From Lachnospiraceae bacterium AM93-12TA (GTDB lineage: Bacteria; Bacillota; Clostridia; Lachnospirales; Lachnospiraceae), in contig JAQERH010000010.1 in NCBI GenBank assembly GCA_027698105.1, forward strand, positions 1-64,000: a DNA stretch of 64,000 bases, given 5' to 3'. This document shows, in pieces, positions 24,355 through 33,174 of this stretch; within the stretch, counting starts at the first letter, position 1; each line of letters begins with the position of its first letter. The notes under the pieces were generated by a model, which saw nothing but the letters and a program-made list of their open reading frames with translations, searched no databases and was not told where the DNA came from. The translations under genes and the position numbers were made by a program.

Positions 24355-25635
24355 CTACGCCTGCAGCTTTTTTAAATCCTCATAAAAGGAAGGATAGGAG
24401 ATGTTGACGCAGTCTGCGTCTAAGATTTCTGTCTCCCCGGAGGAAGCCAGGGCTGTGACGGCAAAGGTCATGGCGATTCTATGGTCCTTACGGCTGTCAA
24501 TGACAGCGCCGTGTAAGGGTTTTCCGCCTCGGATAATCATTCCGTCTTCTGTCTCCTCCACATCGGCTCCCATAGCCTTTAAGCTGTCTGTCATCACGGC
24601 AATCCGGTTAGATTCCTTTACTTTCAGCTCCGCAGCGTCTTTGATTACAGTTTCTCCGTCTGCAAAGCAGGCCATGGCAGCGATCATGGGAAGCTCGTCA
24701 ATGAGAGTCGGGATTACGGCTCCCTCGATGACAGTTCCATGAAGGACAGAATGGCGCACCAGCAGATCCGCAGTAGGCTCGCCGCTTTCGCTGGAAGGAT
24801 TTAAAAGAGTAATGTCAGCGCCCATCTGGCGGCAGACAGTGAGAATACCGTCTCTGGTAGGATTGACTCCCACGTTCTTAATCAGAAGTTCAGAGCCTGG
24901 AAGAATCAGAGCTGCGGCAATGAAGAAGGCGGCGGAAGAGATATCTCCAGGCACAGTAATGTGCTGGCCGTACAGTTCTTCTGCCGGCTGCAGGATGGCA
25001 GTAGTTCCCTCTGTTTTCACATCCGCGCCGAAGTGGGAGAGCATCAGCTCGCTGTGGTTTCTGGAAAGGTAGGGCTCCGTTACCCTGGTTTCTCCCTCTG
25101 CATAAAGTCCGGCCAGAAGGATTGAGGACTTGACCTGGGCGGAGGCTACAGGAGATACATAGGAAATTCCATGAAGAGGTTTTCCCTCGATCTGCAGAGG
25201 AGCGCAGCCGTTATTTCTCAGGCTTTTGATGGAAGCGCCCATCTGGCTGAGTGGGTTGATGATGCGGTTCATGGGCCGTTTTTGAATGGATTCATCTCCA
25301 GTCAGGGTGACAGAAAACTTCTGCCCAGCCAGAAGGCCGGAAATCAGCCGGGTAGTCGTTCCGCTGTTGCCGCAGTCCAGCATGCCATCTGGCTGTTTCA
25401 GCCCGCGCATACCGTTTCCGTGTACCAGAATGCGGTTTCCCAGATTTTCGATGGAAACGCCCATATGCCTAAAGCAGGCGATGGTAGACAGACAGTCAGC
25501 GCCCTGAAGAAAGCCGTCAATTTCCGTCAGTCCTTTGGAGACAGCTCCGAACATGACGCTTCGGTGGGAAATGGACTTGTCCCCGGGGACGGTAAGCTCT
25601 CCCCGAAGCCTTCCTTTATTTGTAGAAAAAATCAT
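24355..25635 (-). CDS. aroA: EPSP synthase (3-phosphoshikimate 1-carboxyvinyltransferase)
   Basis: A 426-residue shikimate-pathway enzyme joining shikimate-3-phosphate and phosphoenolpyruvate. Conserved regions include GDKSISHRSVMFGA near the N terminus, the GNSGTT(T)RL loop, and a C-terminal KESNRI and DHRIAM. AGGAGG precedes the ATG. It follows tyrA by 18 nt in the same operon and supplies the chorismate branch that tyrA uses. Length is normal and the domain is complete. Confidence 0.97.
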   Translation of the reverse strand: MIFSTNKGRLRGELTVPGDKSISHRSVMFGAVSKGLTEIDGFLQGADCLSTIACFRHMGVSIENLGNRILVHGNGMRGLKQPDGMLDCGNSGTTTRLISGLLAGQKFSVTLTGDESIQKRPMNRIINPLSQMGASIKSLRNNGCAPLQIEGKPLHGISYVSPVASAQVKSSILLAGLYAEGETRVTEPYLSRNHSELMLSHFGADVKTEGTTAILQPAEELYGQHITVPGDISSAAFFIAAALILPGSELLIKNVGVNPTRDGILTVCRQMGADITLLNPSSESGEPTADLLVRHSVLHGTVIEGAVIPTLIDELPMIAAMACFADGETVIKDAAELKVKESNRIAVMTDSLKAMGADVEETEDGMIIRGGKPLHGAVIDSRKDHRIAMTFAVTALASSGETEILDADCVNISYPSFYEDLKKLQA

Positions 25636-25653
25636 AAAAAATCCTCCTGCAGC

Positions 25654-26757
25654 TTAAAAATTAAAGAGTGTATAATTATATTTTTTTAACCGGTCCCAGG
25701 CGGCATTTCTGGAGTCCTTGTCGTAAAAATTAATAGACAGGGCGCCTTCGCCGTTTTCACGGTTGTGGTTGATTCCAATGTTTTTAATGCTGATGCCTTT
25801 TCCTGCTAAAATGGCAGAGATAATGGAGATGGCGCCTGGTTCGTCGCATACATCCACAGAAAAGGAGTAGTCGGGAGCAATTGGGCCGGAAACCCGCGTT
25901 TCAAAGGAATTCCGGTAGTTCCTGGAGCTTTCAAACAGTTCCCGGACAGAAGAGCTGTCTCTGTTATCTAAAACCTCCAGAATGTGATTCAGGGAACCGA
26001 TATAGTCTCTTAAAAGGGAGGCAATATTACCTTCATTTGTCATGCAGATCTGCTCCCACATAACAGGAGAGGCAGAGGCGATTCTTGTGATATCTTTAAA
26101 GCCTCCGGCGGCCAGCTGTTTCATCAGCCCCTGTGTTCCATCCTTGTCCCGGACCAGGTTTACCAGGCTGGAAGCGATAATGTGGGGCAGATGGCTGACT
26201 GCAGCCACAATCCGATCATGCTCTCTGTAATCCAATACCAGTGGGATAGCTCCAATGAGGGCGGCTGTCTCAGTCAACAGGGCAACAGAGGACTCAGGAG
26301 TCTTTTCTGTAGGCGTCAGAATGTAATAGGCATTTTCCAAAAGGTGGTCAGTGGAATTTTCATATCCTGTCTTTTCAGAGCCTGCCATGGGATGTCCGCC
26401 TATAAAAGACGCTTCCATAGAAAGGGCCTGAACCGTCTCATGGATCTGTGTTTTTGTGCTTCCCACATCGGTAATGACAGCGCCAGGCTTCAGATAGGGC
26501 CTGATTTGCTCCAGATAGGAAGCGTTATATTCAACCGGCGTGCAGAGAAAAATAATATCGCACTGTCTGAGCGGTTCCCCTACGCCGTCTAAAATCAGAT
26601 CAACAGCGCCGTCCTCTCTGGCTTTCATAAGGCGGTCACGGGAGCGCATATAGGCCATGACGGTGGTAGAAGGAGCACGTTTTTTTAAAGCTCTGGCAAT
26701 AGAACCGCCAATCAGCCCCAGCCCGATAAAGCCTGCGGTGAGATGTTGTGTCTGCAT
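25654..26757 (-). CDS. tyrA: Prephenate dehydrogenase with ACT domain
   Basis: A 367-residue enzyme converting prephenate to 4-hydroxyphenylpyruvate on the way to tyrosine. The NAD loop GLGLIGGS lies at about 11-18; HPMAGSEKTG is the conserved prephenate-dehydrogenase motif. The last 70 residues (SVDVCDEPGAISIISAI onward) form an ACT domain, which likely gives tyrosine feedback control. ATG 26757 follows GGGAGGAA; the longer frame upstream is noncoding. First gene of tyrA-aroA. Confidence 0.95.
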   Translation of the reverse strand: MQTQHLTAGFIGLGLIGGSIARALKKRAPSTTVMAYMRSRDRLMKAREDGAVDLILDGVGEPLRQCDIIFLCTPVEYNASYLEQIRPYLKPGAVITDVGSTKTQIHETVQALSMEASFIGGHPMAGSEKTGYENSTDHLLENAYYILTPTEKTPESSVALLTETAALIGAIPLVLDYREHDRIVAAVSHLPHIIASSLVNLVRDKDGTQGLMKQLAAGGFKDITRIASASPVMWEQICMTNEGNIASLLRDYIGSLNHILEVLDNRDSSSVRELFESSRNYRNSFETRVSGPIAPDYSFSVDVCDEPGAISIISAILAGKGISIKNIGINHNRENGEGALSINFYDKDSRNAAWDRLKKYNYTLFNF

Positions 26758-26780
26758 AGTGTTTCCTCCCTGGTTTTGTA

Positions 26781-26789
26781 AGTATAGCA
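26781..26789 (-). promoter_or_regulatory. Extended -10 promoter of tyrA-aroA
   Basis: Minus-strand TGCTATACT, about 25 nt upstream of the start codon; no clear -35. The remaining gap to 27100 is AT-rich with no gene seen. Confidence 0.4.
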
Positions 26790-27102
26790 CAGCAAATAGG
26801 ATGCTGTTTTCAGACAATATCAAGTGTATCATATCAGACAGCCTTGTCAACTGTTTCTCGTGGCCTTTCAGTATGAAGATACAGCGGGGGAAGAAAAATG
26901 GATTAGCCCTGGCAGAATACTTGGCTGAAGTGAATAGGCGGAAGATTGAACACATAATAAAGAAAGTATCAATAAAAATATGAGAAATACAATATATTAG
27001 CAGAATGATAGAAAATTAAAGAGAAATAGGAAGGGAAAATAGAGGGTAAATAGAAATATTTTAAAAAGTGAAAAGAAATATTGTATAAAATGCATATTTA
27101 AC

Positions 27103-27131
27103 TTGAAATTTTCTTTATTTTCTTGTAAAAT
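27103..27131 (+). promoter_or_regulatory. Sigma-A promoter of the EF-G-like gene
   Basis: TTGAAA, 17-nt spacer, TAAAAT, 40 nt upstream of the ATG. Confidence 0.7.
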
Positions 27132-27171
27132 ATCATCATGGACTAAAATTTATCTACGGGAGGAATTTTAT

Positions 27172-29274
27172 ATGAACGTGTACGGGACAAAACAGATTCG
27201 CAACGTGGTGCTTCTTGGACATGGCGGAGCAGGCAAGACGACAGCAGCAGAAGCTATGGCGCTTGTAACAGGCGTTACTAAGCGGATGGGAAAGATTGCA
27301 GACGGAAGCACCATCAGCGATTATGATAAAGAAGAGATAAAGCGTCAGTTCTCCATTTCCACAAGTCTGGTGCCCTTAGAGTATAACGGCGAGAACGGAC
27401 CGATTAAAATTAACCTGTTAGATACTCCTGGATATTTTGACTTTGTAGGCGAGGTGGAGGAGGCTATGAGCGTAGCCGACGCCGCGATTATCGTAGTAAA
27501 CTGCAAGGCAGGTATCGAGGTTGGAACTGAGAAGGCATGGGAATTGTGTGAGGAATACCGTCTTCCCAGAATTATTTTCGTGACCAACATGGATGACGAT
27601 CAGGCCAGCTTCCGCGAGCTGATCTTAAAACTGGAGAAGCGTTTCGGAAGAAAGATCGCTCCGTTCCAGGTGCCGATTCGTGAGAATGAGAAGTTTGTAG
27701 GTTTTGTAAACGTAGTAAAGATGGGCGGACGCCGTTTTACAAATCTGAGTGACTACGAGGAGTGCGAGATTCCAGAGTATACGAAGAAAAACCTGGGTAT
27801 TGTCAGGGACGCTCTGATTGAGGCTGTGGCAGAGACCAGCGAAGAGTATATGGAGCGTTACTTCTCAGGCGAGGAATTTACTCAGGAAGAGATTTCCGCA
27901 GCTCTCAGAGAGCATGTAACAGAGGGAAATATTGTTCCTGTATTAATGGGCTCCGGAGTGAACGCGCAGGGCTTCTCCCACCTGCTCCAGGCGATTGATA
28001 AATACTTCCCGTCCCCGGATAAATTTGAGTGCGTAGGTGTAGACGTTTCTACAGGAGAGCGCTTTACTGCAAAATATAATGACGATGTGTCTCTGTCAGC
28101 CAGAGTGTTTAAAACAGTAGTAGATCCGTTCATTGGAAAATATTCTCTGATGAAGATCTGTACTGGAACTTTGAGACCGGATTCTGTGATTTACAATGTA
28201 AATAAGGATGCAGAGGAGAAGGTACAGAAGATTTACGTGCTGAGAGGAAAGGATGCCATTGAGGTTCCTGAACTTAAGGCAGGTGATATCGGTGCAGTAG
28301 CTAAGCTGACTGTAACACAGACTGGCGATACCATGGCAGTCCGTACAGCTCCGATTGTTTACCACAAACCGAAGATTTCCACTCCATACACTTACATGGC
28401 ATATGCGGCGAAGACAAAGGGAGACGAGGACAAGATTTCTACAGCCCTTTCCAAGCTGATGGAGGAGGATCTGACTCTGCGTACCGTCAGCGATGTGGAG
28501 AACCGCCAGTCCTTAATTTACGGAATCGGCGATCAGCAGCTGGAGGTAGTAGTCAGCAAGCTTCTGGCACGTTATAAAGTAGATATGGTGCTCAGCAAAC
28601 CGAAATTCGCGTTCCGCGAGACACTGAGAAAGAAAGTGGAGGTTCAGGGCAAATATAAGAAGCAGTCCGGCGGACACGGACAGTACGGCGATGTTAAGAT
28701 GGAATTCGAACCTTCCGGCGATCTGGAGAAACCATATGTATTTGAGGAGAGAGTCTTTGGCGGAGCTGTTCCGAGAAACTACTTCCCGGCTGTAGAGAAG
28801 GGAATTCAGGAATGTGTTCTCAAGGGACCGTTAGCAGGATATCCGGTTGTAGGATTAAAGGCAACTCTGGTAGACGGATCCTACCACCCGGTTGATTCTT
28901 CTGAGCTGGCGTTTAAGATGGCTGCTACCATGGCTTTCAAGAAGGGCTTCATGGATGCAACACCTGTTCTGTTAGAGCCGATTGCTTCCCTGAAAGTGAC
29001 TGTTCCGGATAAATTTACCGGAGATGTTATGGGAGACTTAAACAGAAGAAGAGGCCGTGTTCTGGGTATGAATTCTGATCACTATGGCAAACAGGTGATT
29101 GAAGCAGATGTTCCGATGTCCGAGCTTTACGGATATAACACAGATCTTCGCTCTATGACAGGCGGAATCGGCGTATATTCCTATGAGTTCAGCCGCTATG
29201 AGCAGGCTCCTGGTGATGTCCAGAAGAAGGAAGTGGAGGCAAGAGCCGCACAGGCAGAGGCTGAAAAAGATTGA
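27172..29274 (+). CDS. EF-G-like translation factor GTPase (FusA paralogue)
   Basis: A 700-residue protein with EF-G domain order I-V. G1 is GHGGAGKT (16-23) and G3 DTPGYFDF; G4, normally NKxD, reads NMDD. The sequence KQSGGHGQYGDV marks domain IV and YSYEFSRYEQAP the C terminus. The altered G4, and a domain order matching the non-essential EF-G-like group, mark it as the FusA2-type paralogue rather than the housekeeping EF-G (which normally sits in the rpsL-rpsG-fusA-tuf cluster). Its role is unsettled. The start follows GGGAGGAA; a longer frame overlaps the promoter. Confidence 0.92.
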   Translation: MNVYGTKQIRNVVLLGHGGAGKTTAAEAMALVTGVTKRMGKIADGSTISDYDKEEIKRQFSISTSLVPLEYNGENGPIKINLLDTPGYFDFVGEVEEAMSVADAAIIVVNCKAGIEVGTEKAWELCEEYRLPRIIFVTNMDDDQASFRELILKLEKRFGRKIAPFQVPIRENEKFVGFVNVVKMGGRRFTNLSDYEECEIPEYTKKNLGIVRDALIEAVAETSEEYMERYFSGEEFTQEEISAALREHVTEGNIVPVLMGSGVNAQGFSHLLQAIDKYFPSPDKFECVGVDVSTGERFTAKYNDDVSLSARVFKTVVDPFIGKYSLMKICTGTLRPDSVIYNVNKDAEEKVQKIYVLRGKDAIEVPELKAGDIGAVAKLTVTQTGDTMAVRTAPIVYHKPKISTPYTYMAYAAKTKGDEDKISTALSKLMEEDLTLRTVSDVENRQSLIYGIGDQQLEVVVSKLLARYKVDMVLSKPKFAFRETLRKKVEVQGKYKKQSGGHGQYGDVKMEFEPSGDLEKPYVFEERVFGGAVPRNYFPAVEKGIQECVLKGPLAGYPVVGLKATLVDGSYHPVDSSELAFKMAATMAFKKGFMDATPVLLEPIASLKVTVPDKFTGDVMGDLNRRRGRVLGMNSDHYGKQVIEADVPMSELYGYNTDLRSMTGGIGVYSYEFSRYEQAPGDVQKKEVEARAAQAEAEKD

Positions 29275-29320
29275 TCTTTTCTATAAACTTATGGTAAAAT
29301 TGAATAAATGAAATAACCGT

Positions 29321-29356
29321 CAGGGACTGCCTTTCACAGCTGGGAGGCAGTCCCTG
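29321..29356 (+). terminator. Hairpin downstream of the EF-G-like gene
   Basis: CAGGGACTGCC (29321-29331) pairs exactly with GGCAGTCCCTG (29346-29356). Only CTTGCGG follows, so the U-tract is poor; probable but not classical terminator. Confidence 0.6.
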
Positions 29357-29389
29357 CTTGCGGATATTCCAAAACGCTTCATGGCGTCA

Positions 29390-29419
29390 GTGTACAAAGG
29401 TGCATGGTCCCTTGTACAC
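29390..29419 (+). other. GTGTACAA inverted repeat upstream of rpoN
   Basis: GTGTACAA (29390-29397) and TTGTACAC (29412-29419), centres 22 nt apart, in the 270-bp gap before rpoN. The 14-nt spacer reads AGGTGCATGGTCCC. It could be an operator or a small hairpin; no regulator is linked. Confidence 0.5.
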
Positions 29420-29543
29420 CGGTGCTGGCCTTTAATGAAATACAGGCAGGCTTTTTATCTGAGAAAAGACAGAAAGCCGGGGATAAGAGGAAGACCAGTA
29501 TACGATTTAAGGAAGAGACAGGTGCAGAAGAAAGGAAGTTAGA

Positions 29544-30911
29544 GTGAGGACAGAACTATTTATTAAGGCAGAGCAGACACAGATACTATCGCAGAAGATG
29601 ATCCTGTCAAATGAAATACTCCAGATGGGGGTGCAGGAGCTTTGTGAAAAATTAGGGGAGATTTTTCTGGAAAATCCTGTGGTAGATTTGAATCAGCCGT
29701 CGCCGGAGGAAGAACGGATGGCGAAATATCAATGGCTGGAATCACTGAGCAGCAAAAACAGGGATACCTATATGCACGAATCCAGAGACGAGGAGGAGGG
29801 GAACGACGACTGGAAATTCAAGCAGAATGATGAGGAATCCCTGCAGGATTACTTATGGTCCCAGGTAAGCTTAAAGGAGCTGTCCGGGAAAGATGAGGAG
29901 ATTGTTTCGTACCTGATGGAGAGTCTGGATGATAAGGGGTATCTGGATGAGCCGGCAGAATCGGTAGCAGAGCGGTTTGAGGAATCAGCAGAGCGGATCG
30001 AGAAGATTATTTCCGGACTTCAGACTCTGGAACCGGCAGGAGTATTTGCCAGAAATCTGGGAGAATGCCTGCTGCTTCAGCTTCAGAGAAATAAGGCAGA
30101 TACGCCGGAGGCAGAGGAGATTGTAAAAGAGCATTTGGAGCTGTTAGCGGGAAATAAGATTCCGGCTATTGCCAAGAAGGTCCATCTTTCTGTGGAGGAG
30201 ACAGCAGAGATCTGCCAGAAGATAAGGAATCTGAATCCAAGACCAGGCAGCCATTTTTCTTCCAGAGAGCAGCTGTCCTATCTGATTCCAGATGTGACAG
30301 TGGTGAAGTTTGCCGACCGATTTGAAATTCTTTTGAATGAAAGTACCTATCCGACCATTGAAATCAATGATTATTACAGAAAAATGTCCGTTCAGTCTGA
30401 TTCAGCACAGGTTCACGACTATCTGAGAGAAAAACTCAGACAGGCTGAGTGGATCCGCACCTGCATGGAACAGAGAGGCCGCACGATTATGAATGTGACC
30501 AAGACGATTTTAGCTATGCAGAGTGAGTTCTTTGAGAAAGGACCGGCCTATTTAAAGCCGCTGAAGCAGAGTGAAGTAGCAGAAACCATAGGAATTCATG
30601 AGTCCACTGTCAGCCGGGCTGTGCGGCAGAAGTATCTGCAGTGTTCCTGGGGCATTTATCCTATGAACTACTTTTTCTCCAGGGGAATTTCTGAGGAAAA
30701 GGGAAGAAGCGGAAAGTCAGTTTCTGTTCAGGGAGTGAAGAACGCTCTGACAGAGATTATAAAGGAAGAGAATAAGAAGAAACCGTTCAGCGACCGCCTT
30801 CTGGCAGAGAAGCTGGAGGAGAAAGGATTTACCATCTCTAGAAGAACGGTGGCCAAGTACAGAGAAGAGCTGGGAATACCGGATGCCGGAGGCAGAAAGG
30901 TGTTTCTGTAG
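29544..30911 (+). CDS. rpoN: RNA polymerase sigma-54 factor
   Basis: A 455-residue sigma-54. The Leu/Gln-rich N-terminal activator region (QTQILSQKMILSNEILQM) is followed by an acidic stretch, the core-binding region, the HTH (VAETIGIHESTVSRAV) and the RpoN box RRTVAKYREELGIP near the end. GTG start behind AAAGGAAG. It is monocistronic, ending at a terminator. I see no enhancer-binding activator or -24/-12 promoter in this window, so its regulon lies elsewhere. Confidence 0.96.
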   Translation: MRTELFIKAEQTQILSQKMILSNEILQMGVQELCEKLGEIFLENPVVDLNQPSPEEERMAKYQWLESLSSKNRDTYMHESRDEEEGNDDWKFKQNDEESLQDYLWSQVSLKELSGKDEEIVSYLMESLDDKGYLDEPAESVAERFEESAERIEKIISGLQTLEPAGVFARNLGECLLLQLQRNKADTPEAEEIVKEHLELLAGNKIPAIAKKVHLSVEETAEICQKIRNLNPRPGSHFSSREQLSYLIPDVTVVKFADRFEILLNESTYPTIEINDYYRKMSVQSDSAQVHDYLREKLRQAEWIRTCMEQRGRTIMNVTKTILAMQSEFFEKGPAYLKPLKQSEVAETIGIHESTVSRAVRQKYLQCSWGIYPMNYFFSRGISEEKGRSGKSVSVQGVKNALTEIIKEENKKKPFSDRLLAEKLEEKGFTISRRTVAKYREELGIPDAGGRKVFL

Positions 30912-30915
30912 GAGA

Positions 30916-30962
30916 TGCAGCCGCTGTGTCATAGATATCGTCTATGGTGCAGCGGCTTTTCT
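30916..30962 (+). terminator. Rho-independent terminator of rpoN
   Basis: GCAGCCGCTG... pairs with ...GCAGCGGC through a long stem (outer GCCGCTG/CAGCGGC, inner CATAGA/TCTATG), followed by TTTTCTG. Confidence 0.85.
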
Positions 30963-31157
30963 GCTGGTTCCGGTGATTTACCACACTGAGAAGAATTATG
31001 GTATACTGATAGCAATGGGGGGTGGGAGAAGAAAGAAGCAATGATGAGAGATCTATTTAGTTATGGATGCAAAACAGGAAGTAATTTTTAAAGTGCCAAA
31101 TTGGACACTTTGGAGGCAGTTCATAGAATTTTCATAGAGAAATAGAGAGGTGGAACA

Positions 31158-31628
31158 ATGTCAATCGAAAATGTTAAACTGTTTTTTAAGAAATATGGAA
31201 TGGAGAGCCGGATACAAGAGTTCAGCGTTTCCAGCGCAACGGTAGCTCTTGCTGCAGAAGCATTGCACTGTGAGCCGTGCCGGATTGCAAAAACGCTCTC
31301 ATTTAAGGTCAATAACAGTCCCATTCTGATTGTGACGGCAGGCGATGCGAAAATAGATAATGCAAAATACAAGGCGCAGTTTGGAGCGAAGGCGAAAATG
31401 TTGTCCCCAGATGAGGTTTCGGCTCTAATTGGGCATTCCATAGGCGGTGTCTGCCCATTTGCAGTGAAGGATGATGTTACCGTATATCTGGATCAGTCGC
31501 TGAAAAGGTTTCAAACCGTATTTCCAGCCTGCGGAAGCAGTAACAGCGCCATTGAACTGACAGTAGAGGAACTGGAAACGTACTCAGGTTTTTCTGAGTG
31601 GATTGATGTCTGCAAGGAGTGGGCTTAG
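31158..31628 (+). CDS. YbaK/EbsC family aminoacyl-tRNA deacylase
   Basis: A 156-residue stand-alone YbaK/aaRS-associated editing domain. The conserved lysine is in AKTLSFKV and the family GGVCPF motif is present (VSALIGHSIGGVCPF). Relatives hydrolyse Cys-tRNA-Pro or other mischarged tRNAs; the exact specificity cannot be read here. AGAGGTGG precedes the ATG. The gene stands alone between rpoN and a membrane protein. Confidence 0.92.
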   Translation: MSIENVKLFFKKYGMESRIQEFSVSSATVALAAEALHCEPCRIAKTLSFKVNNSPILIVTAGDAKIDNAKYKAQFGAKAKMLSPDEVSALIGHSIGGVCPFAVKDDVTVYLDQSLKRFQTVFPACGSSNSAIELTVEELETYSGFSEWIDVCKEWA

Positions 31629-31687
31629 ATAAAAAGATGGTCAGAGTGATTTGTAAGAATATTGTAAAGATATTCAGATAATTACTA

Positions 31688-31696
31688 TGGTATAAT
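31688..31696 (+). promoter_or_regulatory. Extended -10 promoter
   Basis: TGGTATAAT (perfect TATAAT with TGn), 50 nt before the 31746 gene. Confidence 0.6.
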
Positions 31697-31745
31697 GATT
31701 CCATAACTATAAGTACCATCATTTCTGAAGAAAGGGGGGCAGCAG

Positions 31746-32723
31746 ATGAAAGATCGAAAAATAAAGCCGGGAAAAGAACAGATTTTGATTTTCCTTGGAA
31801 CAGCGAACCTGCTTTTAGCGGCAGGCGGGCTTTTCTTTCTGGCCGGAGAGAATCGAAGCCTCCGTCGCCAGGTACAGGATCTGCAGGTGAGAGTCAGCCA
31901 GATGGAGGGAAGCGTAACAGATACAGTTAGGAGGATTTCTTCGGAAATTCAGAGCGGACAGGAACGGGCGAACAGTTTTGTAGAGCAGTTTCAAGTGACA
32001 GTCACCCCAAAGGATGATCTGAGAGCAGAGATCCATGTGGCGGCAGATTTGAAGGAATACCAGGAAGGCGAGGGAGTTTACTTTATATGGGAGGGGTTAG
32101 AAGGAACGGTCAGACTTCCGGCAGAGCGAACGGAGGGCACACAGTTTCAGGCAGAGACGGAAGTGTCAGCTCTGACAGAATCAGGAATCTTTAAAATTTA
32201 TAAAGAAAGCGGAGAGAATCTGAGAGGGGAAATTCTGGAGTATGTATCTGTGAAGGATGACTGTCTGTTCCAGTTGGACTGTTCGGCCTTTCTAGGCTGG
32301 AGCAGCTGGTCTAGAAAGTCCGAGGTGGAGCTTTCTCCGGATGTTTCTCTGTTTGTAAACAGTATTCCGGCAGAACTTCAGTTAGTCAGAGCGGAAGCCC
32401 AGATCTATTCAGGAAAACAGCTGCTGCATACCCAGACGATTCTGGAAGAAAGGGAGACAAGCGGATCAGAGGGAGATACTGCCTGGGCTGACGGTACAGA
32501 GGGAGTTTATACAGCTTCCTGGAATATGAAACTGAGTCCGGAGGTAGGAGAACGAATCGATCTTCGTGTGGTTGCGGAGGACTCCAATGGAAATGTCTAT
32601 TCGGCTATTGTAGCCCGCGGCATTGTGCAGGAGGAAAAAGGGCTTCTTTCTATTACAGAGGAGCCTTCTGATCAGACGCTTCACGTAGAGCCGGAAGGTC
32701 GGAAGGCGTGGCAGAAGCAGTGA
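31746..32723 (+). CDS. Membrane-anchored coiled-coil protein, function unknown
   Basis: A 325-residue protein with a short basic cytoplasmic tail, one membrane segment (about 12-32), then a predicted coiled coil (about 35-75: ENRSLRRQVQDLQVRVSQME onward). The rest (90-310) is acidic, Ser/Glu-rich and predicted beta, probably outside the cell. No enzymatic motif or sortase signal is seen. GGGGGGCAG precedes the ATG. It ends about 30 nt before the leuS promoter. A wall-associated or envelope structural role is a guess. Confidence 0.8.
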   Translation: MKDRKIKPGKEQILIFLGTANLLLAAGGLFFLAGENRSLRRQVQDLQVRVSQMEGSVTDTVRRISSEIQSGQERANSFVEQFQVTVTPKDDLRAEIHVAADLKEYQEGEGVYFIWEGLEGTVRLPAERTEGTQFQAETEVSALTESGIFKIYKESGENLRGEILEYVSVKDDCLFQLDCSAFLGWSSWSRKSEVELSPDVSLFVNSIPAELQLVRAEAQIYSGKQLLHTQTILEERETSGSEGDTAWADGTEGVYTASWNMKLSPEVGERIDLRVVAEDSNGNVYSAIVARGIVQEEKGLLSITEEPSDQTLHVEPEGRKAWQKQ

Positions 32724-32752
32724 GATTTGACGTGGAATCATCCGGCAGAACC

Positions 32753-32781
32753 TTGACAGCCGTCTGCAAGTATGTTAAATT
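32753..32781 (+). promoter_or_regulatory. Promoter of the leuS T-box leader
   Basis: TTGACA (perfect), 17-nt spacer, TAAATT. Confidence 0.75.
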
Positions 32782-32789
32782 AAGAACCA

Positions 32790-33112
32790 TCAGTAAATGC
32801 AGGGAAGAGGAACAGTAGAATGCAGGAACCACCAGAGAGCTGCCGGAAGGTGCGAGGCAGTTGGAGATGGCATTTGAACTCGCCTTGGAGCAGCCTGTTG
32901 AAGGGAAGGCCGGAAGATTTGATTCGTAGATTGATAGGATCAGGGCCATCCTGAGTAGGCAGAGCCGGAAACCGCCCGTTATGCGGTGAGGAAAAGCAGC
33001 AGTTTTTCCCGTAAGAGCATGCTATAGGGCATGAAATAGAGTGGTACCGCGCGAGAGGAAAAGCCTTGCGTCTCTATGCAGAATCAGCAGAGAGATGCAG
33101 GGCATTTTTTAT
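32790..33112 (+). ncRNA. T-box leader (leucine, CUC specifier)
   Basis: The T-box GAGTGGTACCGCG lies at about 33038-33052, followed by a terminator (33063-33111, GCCTTGCGTCTCT with AGAGAGATGCAGGGC, then TTTTTT). In Stem I the AGAGAG bulge and a GAA-CTC-GCC specifier loop are visible; CTC is at 32879-32881 and codes leucine, matching the downstream leuS. Uncharged tRNA-Leu should allow read-through. Confidence 0.93.
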
Positions 33113-33174
33113 TTCTTATGTCACAGCAGCTTTTTGCGAAGGTTTTGCGTATATAACAGAAGGAGGAAATGGAA

